The translations under genes and the position numbers were made by a program. Positions 23,023 through 32,461 of a stretch of DNA of 64,000 nt are shown piece after piece; the stretch's first letter is position 1, and the number at the start of each line of letters is the position of its first letter. Source of the stretch: Massospora cicadina (lineage: Eukaryota > Entomophthoromycota > Entomophthoromycetes > Entomophthorales > Entomophthoraceae); NCBI GenBank assembly GCA_022478985.1, contig JAKSZP010009249.1:124001-188000 (forward strand), read 5' to 3'. The notes under the pieces are model-generated. The model did not search any database. It worked only from the letters and a program-made list of their open reading frames with translations, and was not told the DNA's origin.

Positions 23023-23037
23023 TAAATTGTCAGGGAA
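23023..23037. repeat. Target-site duplication, copy 3 of 3
   Basis: TAAATTGTCAGGGAA follows the 3' tail of A2. Beyond it the interrupted LTR-K resumes with TTTATAGAGGGAATATAG. Confidence 0.85.
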
Positions 23038-23460
23038 TTTATAGAGGGAATATAGCGCCTAACTCCTTGGTTGGCGCCTCAGCTATGAATTGGCATCTGT
23101 TGCCATTAAACTTCACTATGATATCTCAGCGGCTATGGTCTTCTCTAATGGGTTAAGATTCCTCCATCAGACATCCTTGAGACCTGAAATGGAAAGAGCC
23201 AGAAAATGTGCTCCTAACGTTTCCCCTCAATCGCAGAAAAGCAATCATATTTGACCTGTGATCTGAATAAATAAATGGGCTCTTTACCCATTATGGAAGG
23301 TCACAGACAACCAGATTGATTCGCTAGCAGGTGGCATCACTTGCATTACAACTGCTAATTAAGCTCCCAATCGTTTGGTGATGAAACCCAACTGATCTAA
23401 TGAGTACACCTGATAGTTAATCAATTATCAACTATCAGATGCCCCAATCTCTTTGGCAAC
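23038..23460 (-). repeat. LTR-K(-), middle portion
   Basis: The LTR sequence between the LINE-A pair and LINE-B2. In reverse complement it aligns with 9810-10240 of LTR-K(+), including the CTGATAGTTAATCAATTATC block (about 23411-23430) and the GGCGCC/TATAAA region at 23040-23085. The homology stops at the LINE-B2 target-site duplication and resumes at 28441. Confidence 0.65.
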
Positions 23461-23478
23461 TCTTCCCAATAAAATCTT
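23461..23478. repeat. LINE-B2 target-site duplication, 3' side
   Basis: TCTTCCCAATAAAATCTT matches TCTTCCCAAAGAAATCTT at 28441-28458 in 16 of 18 positions. Confidence 0.8.
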
Positions 23479-23658
23479 TTATTTATTCAACCGAGGTAAG
23501 CTGACCAGGGGACAGACATTACCGAATATATGTGAAACTAAGAGAATAACTAAGAAATATAAAAATTGCGAACCCCAGGGTACTCAAGTTACCCCTGTTG
23601 CCAGCGGGACTGCCAGGTATGGGGGGGTTGGTGCACTACTCTGAGGGGCTTTCCCCTG

Positions 23659-26600
23659 CTATGGAGCAGGTGTGAAGGAAAGGGTCTGTGTGGAGGAGCC
23701 AGAGAGGAACCATGATTCTATGAGCGCTTTTTGTCTTGGTCTCATATATCCATAGAGCCAGGCTTGGAAGTGCTCTAGTAAGTGGACATGGAATCTGTTA
23801 ATAACCTCATGAATGGTTGGGACCGTGCCCTTGAACGCATCTAGTGCATTTGTGTGTAATGTCCACATTGCGATGGGTATTATTAGGGAGCGGAGGGTAG
23901 ATGGGATTGGTGACTCGATCTGGAGCGTGAAGATACTCTTTGATATCAAGAATTCCTGTTCGTTTTGAATCTTGAGCAGGCGTGCGACTTCCTGCCATAT
24001 AGCTTTGGTTGGGGGGTATGTTTCTAGGCAATGATGTAGGGATCCCTCCCCTCCACATACTGCACATGTTTTGTGGAGGGAGTTGGAGCGGTCCGCCATC
24101 CTAAAGGTCCTTCTCAGACAGCGCCAGGCGTTTGCTCTTATCCTTGGTTGTAGGAGAAGGGTGGTGTGTCATTTTCCACACTGCTTTCTGTGTGGTTAAA
24201 TCATAGGGAATGTTCAACATATCTAGGTATTCTATCCTAGCTATGCTTGGGGCTGTTGCGAGCATATCCCTCTGGGGGTGGTTTTCTGGGTTTCTTAATT
24301 TGAATTGGGGGCTGGGTCGTCCCCTTCCCTGTATAGTACCCATGTTCTCTATGGTCCATCCCATACGGCGGATAGCTCATAGGATATGTTTGAAATGAGG
24401 GGAGGTTCCATGCGAAACCCGTTGCAGTAGGGTGCTTGGCAAGGTATGAAAGTAGTCTGGGTGGACTATGTGGGTTGTTTAATTTGAGCGCCTGTGCAAA
24501 GTTAGTCCTTGCTGCTCTGGACCAATGTTGTTGCGGGAGGTCTGGAGCAAGGTCTTTCTTTATCCAGGTACCTAGGATGTGATTGGTGCTCTCAAAATCT
24601 ATTAGTCCCATGCCTCCGCTTGAGCGTGGGTCAAATAGTGTTTCCATCTGTATAGGAGGGTGAGAGCCGGGCCACAGCCAGCCCTGGCTAAGCGCGCGAA
24701 TTGAGGTTATAAAGGTAGGTGAGAAGGCTATCACATGGGCCTGGTACCACAGTATTGGGAGGATGAGCGAGTTAGCAAATGTAACTCGTCCTGTTAGTCC
24801 TGGGGTTCTTCCCTTGAGGGAGGCGACGCGTTTGGATACCCGTTGTAACAGGTTACTTTCCATTGTCTCATTAGCATATCCCCCTGATTCTAGCCAGATT
24901 CCAAGATGTCAGACAGGAGTGGTGGTGGGAGGTGTTGCAAAAGGTAAAATGATTGGGTTCTTTCTTCGAGTGTTGGTGTGAGGTTCTGATGTTGTGGCCC
25001 AATTGTTTGTGTATTTGCCTAAGAGGATGATTTCTGTCTTTCTTTTGTTGAGCGATGCATTGCTCACCTTGGAGTATTCCTCTAGAGTGTGTTCCAGCTG
25101 TCGGGCATCTTCATTGTTTGCTATACCTGCTACGCAGTCATCTGCAAAGGCCAGTATCTTGACTGGTGGTTGTCCTTGTGCGGTTATCCCCATGAGACGT
25201 GAGTCAGTTACTCGAAGTGGCGGGTTAAAGCTGAAATTGTATAGCAGTGGGCTGAGGAGATACCCTTGTTTGAGCCCTCTGTGTGGTTTAATCTTGTTTG
25301 TTAGGAATCCAGGGCCGCATACAGCCATGGTTGCAGATTCTGTTAGGAGCATCGCCCATTTTATGAATCTTGGTGGGAGTTTGAAGGCATGTAGACATAC
25401 TTTTAGGTATGGCCAGCTAACACGGTCATACGCCTTTTCCTGATCCAGGAAGACCAGGGCACCAGTTGCTTTGGATTGGCAAATGTTTGCAACAGGGTGT
25501 ATGTTGTTCCAGATTGAACGCCCCTGGTATAAACCCAAACTGGTTGGGTGATAGGGCGTCAGATGCAATTGCGCCTAATCCAGCTGCTAAAATTTTTGTT
25601 AGTATTTTTTTGTCAGTGTTGGAGATTGCAATTGGGCGCCAGTTGGCCAGGTCCAACTTGTCACCCTTTTATACAAGGTTATAACGTAGGATTCATGGCC
25701 ACCTGTTAATACGCTTGTTTCCAACAAACTCTGGTTCATTGACGCCAATAGGAGGGGGGCAATTTGTTAAAAATATTTTTTGTAAAATTTGTAGGGTATC
25801 CCATCAGGCCCTGGGCATTTCCTAATGGTGCACCGCGAATTGTTTCCCAAAGCTCCTTTCGTCATAAGGGATAGTATATTGTAATTTGGTGGTGTACTTT
25901 ATATCTTGGCAGTTTGTATACATTCTTTAATTTTTTGTGGATCTGTTGGCATATCACGATATAATTCGGTTTAATAACGGTGTACTTCCACCTTGACCTC
26001 CTCAGGGTCAGTTGCCACGGTGCTGTTGGTCTTGCAGACCTGTGTGCATGTGGGCTGGTTTCTGTGGGAGTGGAATTGGCAGAAAAAGTATGTTGAACAG
26101 GTTTTGCCTTCCTTTATGAACTTACCTTTGTTCAATACTTTGATTCTGTGTTGGTGTTCAAAGATGAGATTGTTAAGTCAGGCTGAAATTTCTGCCCATT
26201 TGCGTCCCCAATTAGGGCTATAGCCAGATCTCAGAGTATTTATTTCCAGGTGGTCAAGTTCTGCCAAGGTACGCTTGATTGTGGCTGTGTCCGCAGTGTA
26301 CTTGCGTGATGCAATATGTCAGGTTTTATTGATTAAATCTTTTTTGAAATTTTCCCATGTTCCAGTGGGATCTGAAGTAAATGGGGCTGTGAATTCTGGG
26401 TTTGTAGCCTTGTTTTCAACCCAGTCAGATATCTCAGGCAATCTTATATTTTCTGGGTGAAGCTTTCTCCAAGGCGACACCTGTGTGTGGGATTGGATTG
26501 GCACTAACTGCACCGTAACCAATCGGTGATCAGAAAAATGATCTTTTTTGTTGTAAATTTAGAGATTATTGAGTGGTGGGATTGTGGGATGAGGATGTGG

Positions 26601-27190
26601 TCAATACTACTCATTGATATGAGCAGTCCCTCACGTATGTTAGGTCTTGTCATATGGGGAAGGATTGGTGAAATGGGAGGAAGAGCATCCTGTAAGCCAA
26701 GAGATGCCTTCATTGTGCGATATTCAATGTGTCCAGGTGGGTTTCCCCTGGGATTAGGCCATAAATCTGTATTGGGGTTATCCCAGCATTTGAAATCGCC
26801 TAACATAATGATATCTGGTGGGAGGGTGAGGGTAGAAATTTTTTCAAAAATTTTTTTCTTCTCAGTTGCAGTGCACGGTGCATAGATACATGCTAACAAA
26901 ATTATTTCCTCTTGGCATGTGATTGTTGCTACCAGGACTCAACCGTGCAAGTGTGATGATGAATTTGTAATTTTGAATTTTTTGTTGTTTTGGACTATCA
27001 CCCCACAGTGAGACAACAATACTGATTGTGATGGTGTGACCCTGGTTGACCTTGATTCTTCTTCCCCTTGTAGGCAGTGGGTTTCTTGGATGGCCAAGAT
27101 GTCTACAAGAGGTTTTCGCAGGAATGCCAGCTTTTTGGCTTGGGATTTATGAGCCCTGGCTCCCGCGATATTTAATGTCCCTATTGACAC
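23659..27190 (-). pseudogene. LINE-B2 ORF2, endonuclease-RT with damaged motifs
   Basis: The endonuclease begins at about 27190 (SIGTLNIAGARA, AIQETH, CIYAPC, LGDFKCW, then SDHRLV at about 26515-26540). RT: ANWRPIAISNTD (25656 on), FLDQEKAYDRV, FADD intact (Asp codons 25137-25142). Motif B reads GLKQGYLLSP, where other copies have RQGDPLSP, so its Asp is now Tyr. The C-terminal knuckle reads CAVC...H...Y: its last Cys is Tyr here, while fragment B3 keeps Cys at the same place. The start codon is GTG. Frameshifts occur at about 26900, 25530 and 24240. It is not functional. Confidence 0.85.
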
Positions 27191-27208
27191 TGAGGAGCCC
27201 GCTGCGCC

Positions 27209-28440
27209 TCAGGAGCGGTTGGGAGGACCCTCTGGTCCTATCCCACCGCGGCTCATTTTGGCCATGCTCCACGTCTGTACTCCAACTCTTTCACTGCCAT
27301 TGTTGGTTCCCTTGATCTGACCCAATGATTCAGGGGAATTGTGGTTTTTTGCATTTTCATCAACTTTTCCTGCACTGGTCTCATGCTGATTTGATGTGGG
27401 TTGTTGATTGGATTTTATATTTTTGAGGTTCAACTTTGTTGCATTATGCACAAAATTTTCACCCAAATTGCGGTTGCATTGTTCCTCAGTATGCGCATGT
27501 CTGATGACACTTTGTGGCTCAGTCTGGTTACTGTGAAAATTTTTGACCTGGGCATATTGTTCTGTATGGTTGGTTCGGTGAATATCTGAAATATCTTACT
27601 GAATTTGTCCGTGGTTAATGGCGGATTCTGCATGTGCCGCCGCTTCAGCCGCTGCTCTCTTGCGGGCTTTTTGTGCTGCTTTACGCTGTTTACTTGTAAC
27701 TGGGTCCATGATGGAGTATAGTCCATCTTCACCCAGCGGAATGGTTGGTGGCCATCTGTCATTTTGGTGAAGTTATTATTATCTTCGTCCATAGCTTCTT
27801 CACAAAAATCATTTCCATTAAGCCCTCTTTTACAGGGCATGCATGTTCCTTGTGGCCCAGTGAGCCACAGTGGTTGCAAATGGGTGGTGCGCGTTCTGGT
27901 GTAACTTGGAATGCAGCCAACTGGCCCCCATCTGCAAAGTGAAATTCTGCTGCGCGGGGAATTCTGGAAAAATCTCTTTCACTTCTGGAAAGGGTTGATT
28001 ACAGCGATAGCTTTGCCCGTGCACAGGTCAGGCATTAAGCGAAATCGCTGTAATTCGAGTTGTTGGATTTCTCCATAGGCCACAAGACCTTTGCAGAGCT
28101 CCTCCTCGATTACTTTACAAGGAAGGTTGGTGGGGAGTGAGTCAAAGGAGATGAACAAAGTTTTTGTTTTGTTCCATCTGGTGCGCGTGGTGCGCACAAT
28201 TCTTTGCCCTCAGGGAGGGCAATTTCCACGCAGATTTTTGCTGCGGCATCGGCTTCATCAGCTGTTTTGAAACCAATATTGATCCAGCCGCGGCCCATGT
28301 TGTTGGTGGCTACGTACACCGCATGAGGGAGAAGTGAGGGCTGTGCCTCACATGCTTTCTCCCACAGGGTCAGTGACTCATCCCCAAGGAAGAGTCTGAT
28401 CCCATGTTCCACCTTTGACAAAGGTTGGTTGAATTGAATG
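27209..28440 (-). pseudogene. LINE-B2 ORF1, 5'-truncated, CCHC protein
   Basis: The N-terminus is missing because the insertion is 5'-truncated at 28440. Readable blocks are HAVYVATNNMGRGWINIG, TRTRWNKTKTLFISFD and LCTGKAIAVINPF. The zinc knuckle CNHCGSLGHKEHAC lies at about 27838-27882. The C-terminal part is polar and Asn/Lys-rich, ending at the stop 27209-27211. Three frames are needed to read it. It is the same protein type as LINE-A ORF1. Confidence 0.75.
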
Positions 28441-28458
28441 TCTTCCCAAAGAAATCTT
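28441..28458. repeat. LINE-B2 target-site duplication, 5' side
   Basis: TCTTCCCAAAGAAATCTT is the partner of 23461-23478. It is continuous with LTR-K sequence to its right. Confidence 0.8.
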
Positions 28459-28720
28459 AAGCTTTCACCCAGATTGATTACCAATGGATCTAAAACTGGC
28501 GAATTACCCAAAATCCCTGAACATTATTAACCTGAAATTGGGGTCAACCAATATCTAATTCATTTGCCAGCGGGTATTGTCCCCTAGAAATTCAACAGGT
28601 AATCTAGGAAGCTGTAAAGTTTAGCAAAAATCCTAACAGAAGGCCCTTTTCCTGATTCTGGACTAATTTACTTCTCCTTTGACTGGACTAGAGCAAATTG
28701 CTCCTTGGGCTTCTTGATCC
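28459..28720 (-). repeat. LTR-K(-), 5' portion
   Basis: The last piece of the inverted LTR-K. Reverse complement alignment with 9737-9800 and then 2990-3196 is clear (GGATTTTGGGTAATTC block, AGATATTGGTTGACCCC block, GGATTTTTGCTAAAC block). Homology fades near 28720, so the right edge is approximate. With the other two pieces the LTR is about 1.1-1.25 kb. Confidence 0.55.
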
Positions 28721-29337
28721 AACATTGAGAAGCAAAATAACTAGGTCTCCCACATTGTTAGTAGCGGACCTGTACCTTGTACACTCATTTTTTGTACTTT
28801 GAGCTCGTTCCCCATCATGACTCATTTTTTTGCTCCTTATTTGCCTAGACAAATTACACAGTATTTTATGCTTAAGTCTTGATAGCTTTAAAACCTTGGC
28901 TTGGTGCTTCAAATATCGCTCTTACACTTTTTAGATAGTTTACCAACTGAGATATGTACATTTGAGTCACTAGTGCTGAAGCCATTTTTCAGTGCAAATT
29001 TTGATATGACCAAAAATCTGTTTGAATCAAAATTCAGCCACAAAAACTAGTAGCATTTTCGCACTAGCCAGGATCTGAGATTCCTGGTAGAATTGTCCGC
29101 AAAAGCCGCTAAAATTCTTGGATTTTCAGGTATAAATGCTTTATGAAATTCTGCTTGCAGTTAGACATATGTATATGGTTTCTAAATTATATTATAACGG
29201 CTTCCTTGGCCTCATTGTAAGGCCAATATATTCCTTTTATCTGGGGTGACAACATATATTGACAATCATTGTTCAGGAAGTTCATGACAGTCACGTCTTT
29301 TATTGTTCACTGAATCCAAGAATTATCATTTCATGTA
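28721..29337. other. Unassigned sequence between LTR-K and LTR-M
   Basis: I see no gene or repeat here that I can name. A minus-strand open stretch at 28912-28688 is short, Lys/Arg-rich and unlike any family I know. The region may be further LTR-element debris, since LTR elements lie on both sides. Confidence 0.4.
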
Positions 29338-30305
29338 TGTTGAAAAATCGCTTTTCCATGACAGTGGGCTCTGCTGGTTGGCAGGCCAACCAGTATGAAG
29401 ACTGGTCGACCCTTGCCTTTTTTCCTTAGGCAATGGGGCCAGCAGTGCCAGCTGACCCTAGGCTTGTCACCCGCGCCATTTGGGTTCCCCCCAGTCTAAA
29501 CCCCAACCCATAAGGTTAAAAAAATAAAAATAAAAGGGAAATTAGGAAAAGCAGATGTCTTTGAAAGGGTAGCACCAGCTATTTATATTTACAAAAGGGC
29601 TACTGTCCTATTACTGACCTATTGGCTCATTACTGGACCATCCAGCCAACCACTCTCTCTTCCTCTGCACTTAATCTCTTTCTAACGTTGACCATCTTTC
29701 CCCGTCCTTACCTATGACTGAACATTAGCTTCAGCTCATCTTCATCCTTCAGTCACTGGCGAGTCATATAAATAATTATATTTATAAATATCAAATTGAG
29801 GTTTGCCTTTAAGTTGCTCCGTAATTATACACTAGAAACCTTTTTGGTTGCTCGTTTAACTCAGGATAATTTGGCGCCTTGCAGACAACATGCTTTGACT
29901 CTTATTAGTTGGTTACTTGGGGTTCCGCCTTCCTTAAACAACAGTTTGGGCTTGACTTTCATAGTCAATTAATACATTAGACGTCAGAAATGACTTTGGT
30001 CATCTCAAACTCGAAATCATCAAATTCTGCTGACATATATTAAGTAAACCAATTGGATCATTCTCAGCTATTAGTTGCCAGTGATCTGTATACTAATTTA
30101 GGGTCATCAACTGTCCCACTTGATCCTAACTTCCAATATTGTCGGAATACTTGGATTTGGCTTAACCCAATTTGGGGAGCAACTACCTAGCAGATGTATC
30201 AATACACATGAAATCCAATCAATAAGCCATTCTACTGAGATTGGCCAATTTCATCCTAAATAATGGTAAATCATTGGAGGAATCCATCTGGTTAAATTTC
30301 TGACA
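29338..30305 (-). repeat. LTR-M 3' LTR
   Basis: The left LTR, 968 bp, from TGTTGAAAAATCGC to TTTCTGACA on the plus strand. It aligns with 30876-31819 with many substitutions and small indels, suggesting an old insertion. Near its start is a perfect inverted repeat CTGGTTGGC-AG-GCCAACCAG (29374-29393). Confidence 0.8.
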
Positions 30306-30309
30306 TTTC
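30303..30309. repeat. SINE target-site duplication, left
   Basis: ACATTTC, repeated at 30636-30642. The first three bases are the last bases of the LTR, so the SINE entered at the LTR/polypurine-tract junction. Confidence 0.65.
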
Positions 30310-30635
30310 AGGGGGTGTGGCATAGTCGGGATTGGCGTCCCACTATCACCCCTCATGACGCAAGTTCAAATCCTGTTGTGGCAGAAATTGTATTTCTGTG
30401 CCAAGAGTATATCAAAACATGGATTTGTGCACGATGCCTCAGTCTGACTAAGCAAATTAGTGAAGTTAGATCATGTAATCCTGGATTATCAGAACATGCG
30501 CAGGAAGGTTTTAAACCCAGTACTTGGATTTTGTCCTCCAAACCGTTACTTTCGCTCCCTACTCACTATCCCTTTTATTTGTATAGTACATTTGTCCCAA
30601 GATCAGCCCACCTAAAATACAATAAAAATTTTACA
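30310..30635 (+). mobile_element. tRNA-derived SINE inserted in LTR-M
   Basis: A 326-bp segment flanked by ACATTTC repeats. Its head has an RNA polymerase III internal promoter: box A TGGCATAGTCGG (30318-30329, perfect fit to TRGCNNAGTNGG) and box B AGTTCAAATCC (30363-30373, 9 of 11 to GGTTCGANTCC), with starts 45 bp apart as in tRNA genes. The region between does not fold into a convincing anticodon arm and the acceptor ends do not pair, so it is a tRNA-related head, not a tRNA gene. The tail ends in an A/T-rich AATACAATAAAAATTTTACA. No protein is encoded. Confidence 0.65.
30318..30373 (+). promoter_or_regulatory. SINE internal Pol III promoter (boxes A and B)
   Basis: Box A at 30318-30329 and box B at 30363-30373 have tRNA-like spacing and orientation. 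They would drive Pol III transcription of the SINE on the plus strand. Confidence 0.6.
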
Positions 30636-30642
30636 ACATTTC

Positions 30643-30875
30643 CCCCACTTAACCAGATGGTATTCCTCCTACATTCCAGCTTAGCATGTGGGGTGGGCAT
30701 CCAGGGCTTGCCTCTCCTTGCCACCAACAATTGATGGAACTCAACTGCCACTTTGTGGTCACACCAGCATGCTCTTCCACTTTCCATCCAAACTAGTGGC
30801 TCATCCTTGCCATTTACTCAATAACCCATCAGCTACTCTGTCACCAACCATCAGAACCCCTGTAGTGAGCACCAC
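30643..30875 (-). other. LTR-M internal region with purine tract and primer site
   Basis: About 233 bp remain between the SINE and the 5' LTR. On the minus strand the region opens with GTGGTGCTCACTACAGGGG, a primer site, and closes with AAGTGGGGGAAATG, a purine tract. One open frame crosses from the LTR through the primer site and ends after about 23 more codons (near 30801). A second open frame (30787-30575) runs into the SINE. Neither resembles a known domain. Confidence 0.55.
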
Positions 30876-31819
30876 TGTTATTAATCGCTTTTCTGTGACA
30901 GTGGGCTCTGCTGAACAGCAGGCCAACCAGTATGAAGGCTGGTCAGCCTTGCTGTTTCGCCTTAGGCAATAGGGCCAGCAGCGCCAGATGACCCCTTGGC
31001 ATGTTTTCCACGCCATTTGGGGATCTCCAGCCTAAATCCTAACCCATAAGATTAAACATAAACTAAAATAAAAGGTAGAGTAGGCAAAGAGAGATGTTTA
31101 TTGAAAGGGAAGCGCCTGTTACTATATTTACAAAAGGGCTACTGCGCTCATCACCAACCTATCATCTCATCTCTGGGACTTCCAGCCTTCCACTCTCTCT
31201 CACTTCCAATGCACTTACTCTCTTCCTGGCATCACCATCTCTCCCGTCCTTCCCTATGAATGAATATTAGTTTCAGTTCATCTTAGTATTTGGTTGCTGG
31301 TGAGCATTACTTTATTGAATATATAAATATTGCATGTGGATTTGACTTAGTAATTTTCTGACAGAAACATCTTTAGTCACTTGGTAACTCAGGGCATCTC
31401 ATCTTCTTGCCAATAACACAATTTTGATCTTTGTAATCATCTGTTTGGGGATCGCCTTTCTCAGGCAATAGTTTATTATTATATATTAGGTGCTGGAAAT
31501 ATCCTCAGCTGCCTTAAACTCAAAATTGTCAGGTCCTAACAACATTTATTTAAATAAATCAAATAAATCATTCTTGGCTTTTAGTCACTGGTGATTAATA
31601 TAATAATTTGAGGTAATCTCTTGCCCCATTCAATCCTAACTTCCAATCTTGGCGGAATACTAAAGATTTGGCTTTACCCAATTTTGGGAGCAACTACCTA
31701 GCAATTGCATTGTTACCCTACAAAATCCAGTCAATCAGCCATTCCATTGGAATTGCCCTATTTCATCTTTACTAACTGGTAAATCATTGGATTAATATAT
31801 CTGATTTAAGTTTCTTACA
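30876..31819 (-). repeat. LTR-M 5' LTR
   Basis: The right LTR, 944 bp, from TGTTATTAATCGC to TTTCTTACA on the plus strand, a direct repeat of 29338-30305. The hairpin seen in the left LTR is replaced by CTGCTG-AA-CAGCAG at the matching place. Confidence 0.8.
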
Positions 31820-32446
31820 ATATAATTAGAAAACATGAAAATGTCATTACATGACGTAACTTGGGTGATTTTGGTGTTCTCTGAAATTCATTTGTGCTTC
31901 CACTGGCAAGGGATTCCTGTCTGTTGACTTGATTCAACATAGGAGTAGCTTTGATGGTCAATTATGAAATTTCCACATATGATATAGGCTTATTTCTAGT
32001 TGGTGGGATTTATTTACTGGAGTTTCATGTGATTTGTTGTCATCTTCTTCTACCTCTAATTTCACGCAATCACATTGGTAATTCTCAAGTTCTTTTATGC
32101 GTTTCATTAAGTATGAAAATTTTTCTGTAATATGGTGTATGCATTACCATTCTGCTTCTCACTCAGCCGTCTAAAATAAAACTCCTTTGATTAGTTTATC
32201 CTCCTTGCGCTTCAGAGGAGCTTACTTTTCTATGGAGGTTATTGTTAATTTTCTCAATAAGTTTTAACTCTTCCTTGGCTTTTGTCACCCATTCTTCCAA
32301 TTCAGTGAAATTAGCCTGTGACTCTGAGTTAAACATGTTTTAGTTGACGATTCTAGTTCCATCCAAAGCTTAGGTAATTTGCTTTTATAAGATATAGTCG
32401 ATGTAACCTTCTTATTAAAATTGGCTTAAAACTTGAACTATCCCCT
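31820..32446 (-). pseudogene. LTR-D gag remnant
   Basis: Next to a primer site on its right, this minus-strand region encodes fragments of a helical gag-like segment (LEEWVTKAKEELK, about 32255-32310). It corresponds to LEERVTKIKEVLED in the LTR-K internal region. Stops are frequent and no zinc knuckle or pol motif is seen. The left end is cut by LTR-M at 31819. Confidence 0.5.
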
Positions 32447-32458
32447 ATAGTGAGCACC
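32444..32458 (-). other. LTR-D primer binding site
   Basis: The minus strand reads ...AATTTAACA, then ATA, then GGTGCTCACTATAGG. It is the same primer site as in LTR-K and LTR-M, with its first base changed. Confidence 0.55.
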
Positions 32459-32461
32459 TAT

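Larger units (their letters stand above)
23479..28440 (-). mobile_element. LINE-B2, 5'-truncated non-LTR retrotransposon
   Basis: A 5-kb minus-strand LINE of the same family as B1. The 3' end, at the left, reads ...GGTTGAATAAATAAAA before the TSD; the 5' end, at the right, stops inside ORF1 at 28440. Truncation at the 5' end with an 18-bp TSD is the usual outcome of target-primed reverse transcription. It is inserted in LTR-K(-). The sequence is related to LINE-A throughout ORF1 and ORF2 but clearly a separate family. ORF1 and ORF2 are both broken. Confidence 0.9.
29338..31819 (-). mobile_element. LTR-M, short non-autonomous LTR retrotransposon carrying a SINE
   Basis: Two direct LTRs of 968 bp (29338-30305) and 944 bp (30876-31819), both TG...CA, enclose only 570 bp. 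Of these, about 333 bp are a later SINE plus its duplication. The original internal region is thus about 237 bp. On the minus strand it has a primer site next to the right LTR (30861-30874) and a purine tract GTGGGGGAAATG next to the left LTR (30637-30648, minus strand). Flanking 5-mers ATGTA (29333-29337) and ATATA (31820-31824) are a probable TSD. No gag or pol domain is visible, so it must have moved with proteins from another element. The shared primer site points to the Gy-1/LTR-K group. Confidence 0.75.

Noticed and set aside
2139..28511. Intact, active LINE or Gypsy copy
   Set aside because: Every ORF1, ORF2, gag and pol read here needs at least one frame change or crosses a stop.
30310..30385. 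A functional tRNA gene
   Set aside because: Boxes A and B are good, but the acceptor ends do not pair, the T stem has a mismatch and no anticodon arm forms. A SINE head explains it better.
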